NCBI GenBank assembly: GCA_006384855.1
Contig: VCJN01003492.1
Location: forward strand, 87,096 to 151,095
From: Tetraselmis striata
Lineage: Eukaryota; Chlorophyta; Chlorodendrophyceae; Chlorodendrales; Chlorodendraceae
Direction: 5' to 3'
DNA length: 64,000 nucleotides
Below the pieces are notes generated by a model that ran no database searches, was not told the origin of the DNA, and was given only the letters and a program-made list of their open reading frames with translations. Of this stretch, positions 34,059 to 45,355 are shown in pieces. How positions within the stretch are numbered: the stretch's first letter is position 1; every line of letters begins with the position of its first letter. A program made the position numbers and the translations under genes.

Positions 34059-34412
34059 AGCGATTAAACAGCCGGAGCTGAGCCGGATCTTCCAGACCTC
34101 TTGAGTTTGTAGTGGGTTAGCCGAGGCTCCCACGACCCCCGCGGCCCACTACACCCTGACCTAGTGTCGCTTGATCTTCATCTCCCATCAATCCTGCGGA
34201 TGTTTGCCCGGTGGAAGGCCACGCTTCTGCAGCTGGTTCAGATGTCGCTCCAGCTTTCGGGAGGCGTTACCATAATTAGTTAAATTATTCGGAACGCCGC
34301 ATGTGAAGCGGAGAGCGCGCGACGAGTCAACGCTGCCGTGCTGCCGCCCCTTTCAAAAATATTATTTCGCCGCCACTGTCACCACAGCTCCGAAGTGGAC
34401 AAAAATAGACCA
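34059..34412 (+). repeat. Direct repeat A, right copy
   Basis: Pairs with 29123-29475, same orientation. Confidence 0.75.
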
Positions 34413-35639
34413 TTTTGATTGGTGTATATCATACGGCATATCGGAAGATGGCAGTCGCGCCGTATCCGCACCGTTCTCTACAATGTCATGCTGATCGGGA
34501 TGCACTGTGGACCATTTCTATTCCGTTCCCAACATGATTTTCCAGCACGATAGCCGTTCTCTCCCACCGCGCACTCACCCAGCACTAGCGCGTATCCCTG
34601 AGAGGGTAATCGGTCATCGCCGCCGTACATGCAGCGCATTCACATGAGGCGTGGTTCGACGAATTTGAAGCGCTCGTCATGGAGGTGAGACGTTCGGTTT
34701 TTCATGTGGGACACGATTTGAAATTTTATGTATAATCATGCATTATTCATAAAATTATGTATATGTTTGCATATAAGTGTAAATGATCCGAGGGTCGGTT
34801 CTATAAGTGTAAATGATCATGTGACCCCAAAAGAGAATGCTGAACAACAGAGAAATGCTGGCAGCGCTTGTTTGCCGGCTACAAATCGACGGCAGCTAGG
34901 GTGCGGGAATTCGGGGTGCGGGCCGACCCGGACATCAGATGTCAATTCATAGGTCCCAATATCAACGAAGGTTGCACGGATGTATATATAGAGAGCAACA
35001 TTTGTCCTCACTCCTGACATCATTGTCACACATATATGGCATTGCCCACGGATAGTATTTGTATTACGAACGAGGCTATACCGGAATTACCTGTTCCTCC
35101 ACATAATATCCACTACTTTCATCGCCGGCGCGGGCAGTAAACGTACCATACATTGCGAAGTTGCTAGTGCGGCATTAATCGCTCTTGTTATTCACCGTGC
35201 AATAAAGGTTCTCAAAAACACAGTCGATGCATGCGTTACTCTTCGTTCTAAATCACATGCCCGTGCAAAAACTGCATAATGTCCAATTTTCCAGTCTGCC
35301 ACTCTAGAGGGACGTGGTTGCACGTTAGATAAGATGAATTTGGGAATGTCTTTTTCTAGTCAAATGAATACCCAAATTTTCGGCACCCGGAATCTTAAGA
35401 GAGGAATTCATACGAATGAAATGTTCAAAAAAAAGCATTCTCGCAGGCTTTTAGTCCTACACTCAATGCCAAACACAAAACATTGAATAAGTATTTGGAA
35501 CTGACAAGGCATTTGCCCATGGTCTTTGCACTATTACCACAGCAAATTTCAGTGAATTGAGTATATTTAAAGTGAAAGAAGCATGAGGGAGCGCACGGTG
35601 AGTAAGCGGACGCTGCACTCCCGTTCCTGGTGCCGTGTC
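34413..35639. other. AT-rich spacer without recognised gene
   Basis: Contains a short local duplication (ATAAGTGTAAATGATC at about 34774 and 34804). No gene, RNA or element end recognised. Confidence 0.45.
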
Positions 35640-35861
35640 TTTGTAGCCCATGTGGAGGCGGTTGCACATGTCTCTCAAGAGTGGGCAGAGTGGCGATATG
35701 GATTGGCTTTCGGTCCACTTTGGATTTTTACTTGGCGCAATGCCGGAGCAACCCAGTTCTGGCTTCGACTTTGGTCAGCTTTGGATCAACTTCGGGGTTT
35801 TTGCTTGGCCATGTGCCATAGCAAGCCACTCTAGGCTTCGGGCGGGTGCATGTGACACACG

Positions 35862-35895
<34 letters not shown>

Positions 35896-35915
35896 ACCAC
35901 CACCACCACCACCAC
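35862..35915 (+). repeat. (CA)n-(CAC)n microsatellite
   Basis: Perfect CA run followed by a CAC/ACC triplet run, inside copy 1 of the 35.6-37.8 kb family. Confidence 0.9.
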
Positions 35916-36421
35916 AAACCGCGTGCAATAATGCGGACAGTCAACCGGGTGCACGACGTCCGGGTGTTGCGGCCTTTTCATGTGTGCGGGGAACAAGGTG
36001 TACATCAGACTTCACCGGGCTGAAACGGCAAAACTGTTAATACTGCGATAGAATGTGCGCTTTTGCCCAAGGGCAGACACAGCTGAGGACGACTTACTAG
36101 GGTTTCCGCTGACTGTGTCACACATACCAGCCGCGAGGCAATTCCGGCATTTGAGCCCGAGTCAATATGTCAACTGAATCATCTGAAATTCACACCGATG
36201 TCAAGTGCTTATTTTTTCGAATGTGTCGTTAATATCATTTGCCGCCTTTGCTCATATTTGGTCAGGTTTCGGTCAACTACTTTGGATTATTTGCTTTGGC
36301 GCAGTACCGGATGAGCAAGCCAGTCCAGACTTCAACTTTGGTCAGCAACTTTGGATCAACTTCGGATTTTTTACTTGGCCCTATGACATATATCAAGCCA
36401 GTCCAGGCTCCGGAGTGCATG

Positions 36422-36422
<1 letters not shown>

Positions 36423-36491
<69 letters not shown>

Positions 36492-36546
36492 CCCCACACA
36501 CACACACACACACGCACGCACGCACGCACGCACGCACGCACCCACA

Positions 36547-36579
<33 letters not shown>

Positions 36580-36600
36580 GCCACTACCACTACCACCACC
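36423..36600 (+). repeat. Compound (CA)n-(CGCA)n-(CG)n microsatellite
   Basis: About 170 bases of alternating purine-pyrimidine sequence: CA repeats, a CGCA tetranucleotide run near 36512-36540, more CA, then CG repeats near 36562-36576. Such sequence favours Z-DNA. Confidence 0.9.
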
Positions 36601-37840
36601 ACCATTGCAAACCGCATGCAATAATGCGGGACAACTGGGTGCACGACGTCCAAATGAAGCCAGGTGTTGCGGCCTTTTACCCGAGCGCGGAATAACATAT
36701 TTGGTCAGCTTTCTGTCAATTCTGGATTATTTTGCTTGGCGCAATGCTGGAGCAAGCCAGTCCATGCTGCTTCAACTTTGGTCAACCTATTTCGGATCAG
36801 CGGTGGATCAACTTTGGATATTTTTGCTTGGCCCTATTATGCCATAGCCAGCCAGTCCAGGCTTTGGAGTGCAGGTATTTCTTTCTGCTCTTGATCGAAC
36901 ATAAACACAATCTTTACATATATATGCACACGCAGTGCATGGTTGTACATCGCATTTTTTTGCAAATGGTGATGAGCTGTATAAAATAGCATTGATATCA
37001 CATATGCACATAAATCAATAATCGATTACAAGGCAAAGCCATTGAAGTCACATGTTTTTGTACGAGGGTCAAAAGTAGATACATTAAAGCGGTGTCACAG
37101 TTAAGGAAATACAAGCATATCTGAACAATGTCTTGCCATAATGCTCCGATGATGTTGCATTCAAATAATTTATGTTTGGAGGAATGCTGTGCAAACCATG
37201 TTCTTCCCATCATGTGTGCTAATATGTCAATGAAAAAAAAAAGTCCATATATTCTCATTTGCCTTTTGTCGTATTTGTTAAGCTTTCGGTCAACTTTGGG
37301 TTTTTGCCCGGCGCAATGCCAGAGCATGCCAATCCAGGCCTACACTTTTCTCGACTTCGTCAAGTTCTGGTCAGATTTGGATTTTTTGCTTGGCGCAATG
37401 CCGGAGCAAGCCAGTCCTGGCTTTAACTTTGGTCAGCTTTAGTAAGTTTCTCGTGAGGTTTGGATCTTTTGCTTGGCGCTGAGCCAGTCGCAGGCCACTT
37501 CAGGCTTCGGAGTGCATGCAACACACACACCACTGTAAATCGCGTGCACTAGTGTGGGACTACTGGGTGCGCGGCGTCCAGGAGTTGCGGCCCTTTGACC
37601 CGGGCGGGGAATAAGGTGTACAATAGTGTTTACCGCTGGGCTGAAACGGTCAAAATAGTAACACTTCAACAGACTGTGTGGTCCCCCACGGGCAAGCACA
37701 GCTGAGGACGATGTACGATGTTCTAGGATTTTCCGGTGACTGTGTGGGACATAACATGCCCAAGGCAATCCCGGCGTTCGAGCCCGACTCATTATGTTAG
37801 CTGACAAATTTCATTCTCTCGAATGTGTTAGCAGCCATGT

Positions 37841-38372
37841 CCTCCTGCACATACCACACCACATAATTAGATCGAGTACTCCATGATAGACTTTACTCAT
37901 GATGTAAACCTACCTTCTATGCGTTTTGAACAAATCAGACTCATTTATACACGCGGGTGCACACTGTCAAACTTATCGTACACCTAGTTTTTGAGTTTTT
38001 TTGACTCACTATTATCCACTTTCATACATGTACATACACATCATTTTTCATACTACATCATGTAACGCAAAGACGAGGACAATGACGATGCTGAACATAT
38101 AATTAACGGGCATCGATTCACATTTGTGGTAAAATAAAAAGAGAACGAGCTACAACGTTCGGTGCCGTGCCATGGGCAACTAAAATTCCCGATATGTACG
38201 TGACCACATAGTCGGACTCGAAATTTTCGTACACATAAATTTTGACTCAATATTATTCAGTTTCAAACAACTTCGAGAACATTATTTGTCATACTACAAG
38301 ACGGCGGCGTTCGAGAGGCTGTCGAAGCGGCCGAAGAAACACATGCTACCGAAGGACGGGTAGTTAGACCTT
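37841..38372. other. AT-rich spacer with a 65-bp direct duplication
   Basis: 37995-38060 and 38238-38300 share TTTTGACTCA.TATTAT.CA.TTTCA and CAT.TTTCATACTACA blocks. No gene is supported. Confidence 0.5.
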
Positions 38373-39008
38373 ATGGAGATGTGCTACCAAGTGGAACAGT
38401 GCCCGAACGTCCCGGACCTCAAGAAGTATGTCGTACACTGCTGCCCGTGCGACGACCGCTGCCCTCGCTACAATCTGACACGCTCGACACCCGAGTCACT
38501 GCACCACTACCCGCTTCCCGCCACGACTGAACCGTGCAAGTTTTACTACGACTTCAACGTATGTGAGGCGATGCGCCCCCCCCCCCCCGCCCCCCCGCCC
38601 CCCCCGCCCCCACTTCCGTTTGCCCCCACTCGACAGCATTGTCAGCGCATAGCGTAATTGAATTATTGTTGCTCTTGCACGAAACATGCTGCAGATGGTA
38701 AGGCAATTTGATGGGATGAAGAATGGGCTGTTCTCAAAGGCACATTATCATGCAAAGACCAATCCATCAATGGGTTTTGGAACTCGCCGCGCGTTGTCAT
38801 CTGCATCAAATGTGATGACGCGACGGAGCATAACCAGCATGTTATGGGTTACTATTACGAAGTCATAACGATGGAACAACATGTTCCACCGTCGCGAGAC
38901 ATATGTACAAGCAACGCGCAATATACGATAGGTACTTGTATTGGTACTCTGTATATAACGCTTCATCGTTGTACCATATATATTGGCGCGCCTCTCCTTC
39001 CAGATTGA
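38373..39008 (+). pseudogene. Unidentified Cys-rich coding remnant
   Basis: A plus frame at 38373-38555 encodes a Cys-rich stretch (YVVHCCPCDDRCPRYNLTRS, then CKFYYDFN) and closes at a good donor, CAAC-GTATGT. Downstream of a C-rich intron-like tract, two overlapping frames look coding: one from about 38695 (MVRQFDGMKNGLFSKAHYH) and another at 38781-39008 (VVICIKCDDATEHNQHVMGY). That the coding texture changes frame suggests a decayed copy. The Cys pattern could be zinc-binding. I do not recognise the family. Confidence 0.35.
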
Positions 39009-39130
39009 CACGTAACAAACCGCCGTTACCAGGCAAACGTCCATAGTGCTGCTGCTTGTTTGTCGGCGGCGGGAGCGGTGCTTGTAATATAATGCCAGTA
39101 GAACACCAAAAGTATACTAATGGCAACACA
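38979..39130 (+). repeat. Dispersed repeat D, copy 1
   Basis: Shares GGCGCGCCTCTCCT-like, GCCGTTACCAGG.AAACGTCCA, GTGCTGCTGCT and CCAGTAGAACACCA blocks with 39745-39910, same orientation. Confidence 0.7.
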
Positions 39131-39744
39131 GAAATAAATAAAGCACACATTGCCTCGTACTGAGGCGGGCCCGCCGCGCGCGAGCCACTGCTGTTCGCGG
39201 ATTTCCCGGGCGCGGGTTCGGGTGCGACTAAGCACCGCGCACAAAGTTTACAGCCACACCATGACCTTATGTAATCCTTACTGCGCGCGTGCACTGCGAT
39301 TTTTGTGCATTTTCTTGCTGCGAACCCGCAATTTCCGTTTTTGTCCTTAGCGGGCAGGCATCGAAGATTTTTGAAGCGCGTACGCCAATCGCGGCCATGG
39401 GCTCGCGACGCAAGATAGCCGCAACATGACGCCGCATGTTTTCAGAGTAGGGCATAGAAATACCCTATATATCCTTAGATGTACGTACACCGCACACATG
39501 CGACGTAGCGCATTTGCATCTGGCAAGTAGCATTTCACAAATATAATTTCACCGATGCAAATGCGTATACGTCCACCATACGCCATCGCATTAATTGTGC
39601 GACTACTAGGGGCGGCTAGCTCGAGGGACGATGAGGATATATGCCCACAGGGCGGCAATATCAGTTTTGGCGACATGTGGCGTGCAGTCTGTGCACGGAT
39701 TAATTGAGACCCACCCGTTCATTAATTTTGAACCCTGTAGTATT

Positions 39745-39910
39745 GCCATATTCGCGCGCCTCTCCTCGCGGAGGGACACAGCAGAACAAAGCCGCCGTTA
39801 CCAGGGAAACGTCCACAGTGCTGCTGCTGCTATGTCGGCGGTGGGAGCAGTACTGGTAGTATAATACCAGTAGAACACCAGGATTATAGTACTGCCTATA
39901 GTAACACAAG
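39745..39910 (+). repeat. Dispersed repeat D, copy 2
   Basis: Partner of 38979-39130. The sequence between the two copies and on to 40551 holds no gene I can support. Confidence 0.7.
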
Positions 39911-40551
39911 CCGCCGAAACATTAATGCCATTGCACGGGATCCCAGAAACCACAATGGCACATGAAGCAACCGCGAAGTGGGCGCATTGATACGAGTGGC
40001 ATCAACAGGTCCGGGCGATTGGGCGTCTACACACTATTTGTTTGCCATGGACACCGTGGTATTCCCACAGTATTGTCGTTGTCAGTTGCTTCCTAGTGTC
40101 TCCCACTGCGCACCCTGTCTAGGCAAACGTGTGAACATCAGCACACCCTGCGCGCGCGCCACCACAGCTTGGCACCAAGCGGACGCGCTGATTGTCGCGG
40201 GGCTCATCACATACCGCCGATGGCTCGGTTGGCGCAGATGCTCGGTGATGCGATTACACCTCGGGAGCGCCCGGCACCAAAGGTCGGCAGAATACAGGGG
40301 CGGATTGGACTCAACGTGAGGGAGCACACCGCACTGGCGCCCATCACCACATTGACATTCGCATAAGTTATTCGCGCACGCGCGCCACTTGGATCAACGC
40401 CTTCACACCACAGGGTACGCTGAGCCGTCTTCCCGGTATAGGCGCCGACTTGGCGTCCTGGCGGGCGGCTGCCCATTTCCATCCGGTGGTGCGGGTCCCC
40501 TCGCAGGGACGCCGTCCGTTGAGGGGCGGCCCGCGGCACGCGAGAGGGCTC
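39911..40551. other. Intergenic spacer downstream of the histidine-phosphatase gene
   Basis: Overlapping short frames on both strands without signature; no RNA or repeat recognised. Confidence 0.4.
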
Positions 40552-41841
40552 TCAGCCCGAGCGGCCGCCGCCGCCAAACGCATGCGCCGCGTAGCTGCCC
40601 GCCTGCAGGTGCTGCACGCCGCCCCATCGCAGCAGCGCCCAGCGGCCGGGCTCCACCAGGAGGGAGTTGATGCTGCAGTTGATGCTGGGCGCGCCGGAGC
40701 AGTGGCCGGCCGCCAGGCAGTGCAGCTGCGCCAGCACGCCCCCGTGGGTGACCACAATCACGCGCCCGCCTGCGCAGGGTCGCCTCCCCTTAGGCCCATC
40801 CGTGTCAACTGCAGGAAGCCCCCACACAAACGACGGCATTCGCGACTGCCCGGTCCCGCGTACAACGCGCCTCCATACATGTGTTTGCATAGGTGTTATT
40901 TCACTGTGGTATGATGCAGCCAGCCCCGCCCGATACAAGGCGGCCGGGTTTATCCGTGCACCCAGCCGTTTGCATTCCGCTTTATTCACCGCGTGACTCC
41001 GCTGAACCGAGGCGCGCGGTGGCGGTGTGGCCTGGTCCAGCAGCAGCGGAGTAGCGGTGCACGCCACCCGAGCCCAGTCACCGCAGCAGCGGCGTCGTTG
41101 CGCTCCGAATGGCAGTGAGAACCCAAACAGCAGCCGGGCACTGACCTGGGTGCTTCCTGGCAATGTCATCGATGGCGCCCTGGGCCCGGCTCGCCAGGTC
41201 CTCCACGCTCTCCCCGCCGCCCTGGGGGTACATGGATACGGATATGAAGGGGGGGTCAGCGCCGGCGAGCTCGTCCTTCTTTCTTACGGCGGTGATCTCC
41301 GCTGGGCCTGTGCCCCCATCCTCACTCCCAGCCCGGCGCCCTCGCATCGGCCAGTCGTTACCGGGACTCGATCTGCATCGCTGCCGTTCAGGAGGGCGCT
41401 CCAAGCGGCAGGCTCCTGCGGGGCACCGGCAGCGCGGGCTATCCTCATTTGCCATCGCCGATTGAACGTGCAACGGGTGGCTTGGCGGGTCGGGGTCGGG
41501 GTTGTGGGGTTGGGGGTGAGGGTGGGGGGGGGGGGGGGGGGGGGTTACCATGATGTGCGCCTCGCCCTTGGTGAGCCCTTGCAGCACGCCCAGGTGCCGC
41601 TCCCGGAGTGCCTCCCGAGTGCACAGCTGCGAGGACCAGCCGCAGAGCGCAGCGCTCCCCGTGAGCCGATGGCCTTCACAAGCGGCCAGGAGTCATGGCA
41701 TGGGGAGGAGGAGGGCCGGGGCACCTGCAGGTCAAGCGCTGCCGCGATGGGTTGTGCCGTCTCGACGCATCGGCGCAGATCGGAGGAGTACAACGCCTCG
41801 ACGGGCTGGCAGACGCACCTCTCGGCCAGCGCCGCGCACAC
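40552..41841 (-). CDS. Histidine phosphatase superfamily (PGM-like) protein, N-terminal exon not found
   Basis: Minus-strand exons 41841-41725, 41626-41549, 41221-41146 and 40769-40552 join in phases 0, 0 and 1 to 162 codons. They read VCAALAERCVCQPVEALYSS, SSDLRRCVETAQPIAAAL, then ERHLGVLQGLTKGEA, GGGESVEDLASRAQGAID and GRVIVVTHGGVLAQLHCLAA. These are the second half of the phosphoglycerate-mutase-like fold: the S-x-L-R-R-x-x-x-T-A substrate segment, the acidic E-R-x-L-G-x-x-x-G segment, and the VTHGG block with the second catalytic His. The first catalytic block (RHGE or RHGQ), normally ~30-45 residues before this point, is not visible on this strand up to 46 kb. The gene may be truncated or have a distant first exon; the piggyBac-like element begins about 540 bp upstream. 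Several introns contain C runs. Specific substrate unknown. Confidence 0.75.
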
Positions 41842-42383
41842 CTGTGGGCGGGCCATGCAGGGTGCCATGCCGGCAGCTGAGGCTGCGCATTGTGGCAGGC
41901 ACTCTGACCATGCCTGTAGCCGGGCGCCATCGGGCGGGGCGGGGCTGACCGGCCCGCAGGGACAGGGAGGTTGATGGGGCTGCTGGGCGCAGACCCGCCT
42001 CGCCGAATCTTGATGTTGCCGCAAGGGTCTAGCAGGGTCACAGTGGGAATGTGCTATGTGCCCCCCTTTCAATGCTGCGGCTACAGTCATGGCCCAGGTA
42101 AGGAGGGCAAGAGGGGGGGGGGGGGGGGGCGGTCGCGCCTGCTGCGCCTGCTGACGCCTGCCCTGAGCCGCTGACGCAGAGCGCGACTGACGCCACCTCA
42201 GTCGCGATGTACCGCGCGATGACGGATCATGTACAGGTAATCCTTACGGCCCTTTTTCCTTCCCCAGTACTTTCCGTGCATTCTCTTGACGCTCTGCCAA
42301 AAAGATCACCCTGTACAGGTACCTGTACGGGCAGTGTCGCTTTACCCTCAGTAGCAGCAGGACTTTTAATCTCCAGAATTTCT
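41842..42383. other. Upstream region of the phosphatase gene with dispersed repeat pieces
   Basis: Contains a 16-base G run (42114-42129), TAATCCTTA at 42239, a block near 42250-42300 also present at 8770-8826, and a perfect 16-bp palindrome GTACAGGTACCTGTAC at about 42312-42327. No RHG-type exon is found on the minus strand. Confidence 0.5.
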
Positions 42384-42761
42384 TTAGGCCACCGGTGGCC
42401 TTAACGCCTGTTTTAGACCACCGGTGGCCATCTACCTACACATGCCCCTACAACTGTTCCTGACCGCGCATGCTGGCCCAGCACGTGTGGAAATGAGAGG
42501 TCAGGAGCCATAGTTGGACCCAAAATTTTCGTGGGTGGTGATTCGGGCGGCTGAGGGTCCACCACCTCCGCCGCCATCTGCGACTTCGCTCCTCTCCGCC
42601 GACAAAGTGTCGACAACCGCCATCCTACTCATCAGCGCTGCCGGCATGGAGGGCGCCGCAAACGTCGGCGAGGGGACACAGCTGCTCCCGCCGCCCCAGG
42701 GGGCTGCCCCAGCCCCAGGGGAAGGCGGGGCGCCGCCTGGGGCACCGCGAGCGGCCCGGAC

Positions 42762-44967
42762 GTGTCGGAAGGGCTCACTGCACTCGCCGCGCGCGGGATC
42801 ACAGTCGTTTTCGCTGGCACCGACTCGATCAGCAGGCGCTTGAGCGGGGGCACATCCGCCCCTAGGCCGCCTGAGCCACCGCCATCGGCCCAGGAGGCTG
42901 GGGGGGGGTCCTCTGCAGGCCTCGTGGGCGGCGGAGTGGTTTAAGTTGGCGCGACGCCCGAGATTCCGGCCGCTGCCGCAATTGCGCCCGCCGCCGATAT
43001 ACCCGAAAACGCCGCCGCTGCGCCCGCCGCCGTCATACCCGAAACTGCCGCAGTCGCGCCCGCAGCGAGATCGGCGCCAGTGCAGCCGAAAAAGCGCGGT
43101 CGACCACCTGGCAGCACCAACAAAGCTCCGGGCCGAGGCAACGGTCGAGGTGGCGGCCGCGCGCGCGGTCGCCGTGGTGGCCGTGGTGGTGGTGGTGGCC
43201 GTGCTGCGGCTGCTGGTGGCCATGCTGCCGCTCCTGCGGCACCGACCGCCGTTGCGCCCGCAGCCGCCGCCTCTGCGGGCATTACCCTGGTCTCGTCCGC
43301 CCCTGGCCCGTCTGGCCTTCCCTCTATTGACGACGACGACGCCATCGACGTCAGCGAGGAGGTGCTGGAAGCCCCTGAGCCCGAGGCTCCGAATGTCGAC
43401 GCTGGGCCCGATTTTGTCGCTGCGCACGGCTTGCGGTAGAGAAAGGGTGGCGAGCGCACATGCGACCCTGCGAACTACGACAAGCACACCCCAGTTCTGT
43501 CAGGCGTCCTTTTCCGCTGTGCCGCCGACGCGTCTATCCTGCAGTTCTTCACGGCTTTCTTCTTGCCTCCGTCTTACCTCGCGACTATACTGCAAAGCTC
43601 ATTCAAGCCCGGCTACTGGATTGTTGTAGATGAGTCCATGGTGCCCTGGCTGGGCCGAGGTATGGTTGGTTTGATGTTTGTCCCTAGGAAGCCCACTGAG
43701 AATGGTGAAGCGCACACCACATGCTGCTGTGAGACAGGGATACTGATCATGTATGAGTTTTATGAAGGTGCACTCAGAATGGCCAATGCTGAGTACATTA
43801 ATTTTAAAGTAAATGTACTAGCTAGGGACTCGCAATGACAAGCTGGGTGCCAATGGTGCTGTCGCGTTGCGATGCACTAAGCCTTGGCATGGGAGTGGTA
43901 GGGTAGTGGTTCTGGATGCTGGCTTCATGAGTGTGAGGACTGCCCTGGCCTTCTTTATGCACGGCCTCTACACCATTGGCAATGTCAAGACTGCGCATGC
44001 CTACATGGTGAAGGAGTGGCTATTGAGCCAGGTCCCTTACCGCGGCGATCGGGCAACGGCGACCACCACCATCTCCGTTGCTGGGCAGGAGGTGTCCTTG
44101 CTGGCCGCAGCCGACATGGACAAGCAGCCGATGGTTCTGCTTGGCACTGCAGGCACGTCTAGCGAGGGCGAGCCCAGGCAGCGCAGAGTACCCATCAAGA
44201 AGCGCACAGGTGAATTCGCTACTTACGATTTCACGCTGAACCAAATGAACATCCACAGCAAGTATCGTGCGCGCTTCAACACTGTTGACCGCCATAACGC
44301 TCTTCGCCAGGGCCACTCCTGCATCGAAAAGTCTGTCAGGACTCTGCGCTGGTGGGTTCGTGACTTTCACGCGCTGCTAGGCATTTCGCATGTCACCGCG
44401 TATCTGGCCTGGCGGTACTTCAAGCATGGCCAGGCGTCCTTCCCGCAACACACATGTATGCGCCGCCTTGCATATCAACTGTGCACTAACCCGGAGGTGG
44501 AGACTACTCGCTTCACCAGGGGATGTGGGAGCCGGACTCATGACCTGGTGAAGGCGCCTGGCAAGCGCGCTGTGCGCACATGCACTGTTGCGGGCTGCAC
44601 CAGGAAGTCGCGCTGGTATTGCATTTGTGGCAATGCTCCAGTGATGATTACTAGGGGAGACGTGAATGATAAGGGGAAGCGTCAGGCCCAACCGCACTGC
44701 TACTTTGTTTGTGGGAAAGAGCACCCTGAGTGCTTGGCGGCGCACAAGCACGAGGCCGCTCAGCGGGCAAAGAACTCTCAGCGGTGTAGCGTAGATATGC
44801 CCATGTGCGCACTCTATTCAAGCTTATGCAGTGCAAATGTAAGGTATCCACCCCTCAGGACAGTGCATGGTGCAGCTGGGGTCATACTGGGTGGTGCAGT
44901 GGTGGGACATGTAACAATCAACGAGCATGGTGATGGCCGTAACTTGATTATTTCGGTTAGTATTTAG
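42762..44967 (+). pseudogene. piggyBac-type transposase (DDE_Tnp_1_7), degenerate
   Basis: One frame runs from 42762 (MSEGLTALAARGITVVFAGT) through an Ala/Pro-rich linker and an AT-hook block (KKRGRPPGSTNKAPGRGNGR) to the catalytic core. The three acidic residues of the piggyBac core are visible: Asp in WIVVDESMVPWLGRG (about 43629), Asp in RVVVLDAGFMS (about 43915) and Asp in FNTVDRHNALRQG (about 44287). A Cys/His-rich C-terminal finger follows (CTVAGCTRKSRWYCICG ... CYFVCGKEHPEC, 44577-44745). The copy is dead: in-frame stops at 42942 and 43437 and a frame change close to 43838. Intact relatives are about 550-650 residues; all core motifs are in order here, so the decay is moderate. An alternative open frame at 42514-42843 may be the original 5' end. 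Confidence 0.8.
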
Positions 44968-44987
44968 TATGCCACCGTGGCATACTA
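44965..44987. other. 23-bp near-perfect palindrome overlapping the transposase stop
   Basis: TAGTATGCCAC, one central C, GTGGCATACTA: 11-bp arms around a single base, with the same CCAC(C)GTGG core as the element ends. Confidence 0.8.
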
Positions 44988-45355
44988 CCTCCGATGGGCA
45001 CAACCGCAGCGTAAACCACCGGACCGTGGGGAACTCCGCCCCCCAGGGGTACCCCAGGGTCCCGTCCGTGGTATGGGGGCCGGTGGTGGTTGAGGTACGG
45101 GGGCTGGCGGGGCATCATCTTCGTCGCGGCGGCATCGACAAATCGGGCAAAAAAGAATGTCCGATCTCGACTCATCGCCCACCATGAGCGGCCGCGCCGG
45201 CGCCCCAGCTTTACTCCCGCTACCACCCCCCGCCCACCGCTTATCGAGACGGGTCCTTGGGGCACTATCCTGGCGGGAGAAGTGGACTGGCGTCCGATGC
45301 GAGGCGTGGTCACGCTGGGGGCACATGTCGTTTTTTAGACCACGGTGGCACAAAC

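Larger units (their letters stand above)
29123..34412. mobile_element. Old element-like segment between 350-bp direct repeats, with a recombinase fragment
   Basis: Direct repeats at 29123-29475 and 34059-34412 share AGCGATTAAACA, CCCCCGCGG, TGTTTGCCCGGTGGAAGG and TTATTTCGCCGCCACTG blocks but are much more diverged than the 25.5-kb pair. Between them are a minus-strand fragment of a tyrosine recombinase (30728-31296) and a degenerate tandem array. The arrangement matches an old recombinase element flanked by long terminal direct repeats, broken in several places. The boundaries are inferred from the repeats only. Confidence 0.45.
35640..37840 (+). repeat. Dispersed repeat family, four copies with (CA)n core
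   Basis: Copies at about 35660-36235, 36240-36700, 36699-36880 (partial) and 37260-37830, same orientation. Each full copy has CTTTGGATTTTTGCTTGGCG, AGCAAGCCAGTCC, GGAGTGCATG, a (CA)n tract, CGCGTGCAATAATGCGG, GGGTGCACGACGTCC and GGGGAATAAGGTGTAC, and the two longest continue into GGGCTGAAACGG and AGCACAGCTGAGGACGA. Together this makes a unit of roughly 450-570 bp. It has no open frame of note and no inverted ends that I can see. Confidence 0.7.
42384..45355 (+). mobile_element. piggyBac-like DNA transposon, decayed
   Basis: The transposase remnant is flanked by related palindromic ends: GGCCACCGGTGGCC at 42387-42400 and CCACCGGTGG at 42418-42427 on the left, CCACGGTGG at 45340-45348 on the right. 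The blocks TTTTAGACCACCGGTGGC (left) and TTTTAGACCACGGTGGC (right) are in the same orientation. TTAA, the piggyBac target, occurs at 42401-42404, but a matching TTAA at the right end is not clear, so the exact ends are approximate. Confidence 0.6.

Noticed and set aside
36205-36847. Long His/Thr-rich frames
   Set aside because: They come from the (CA)n tract, which is open in all frames.
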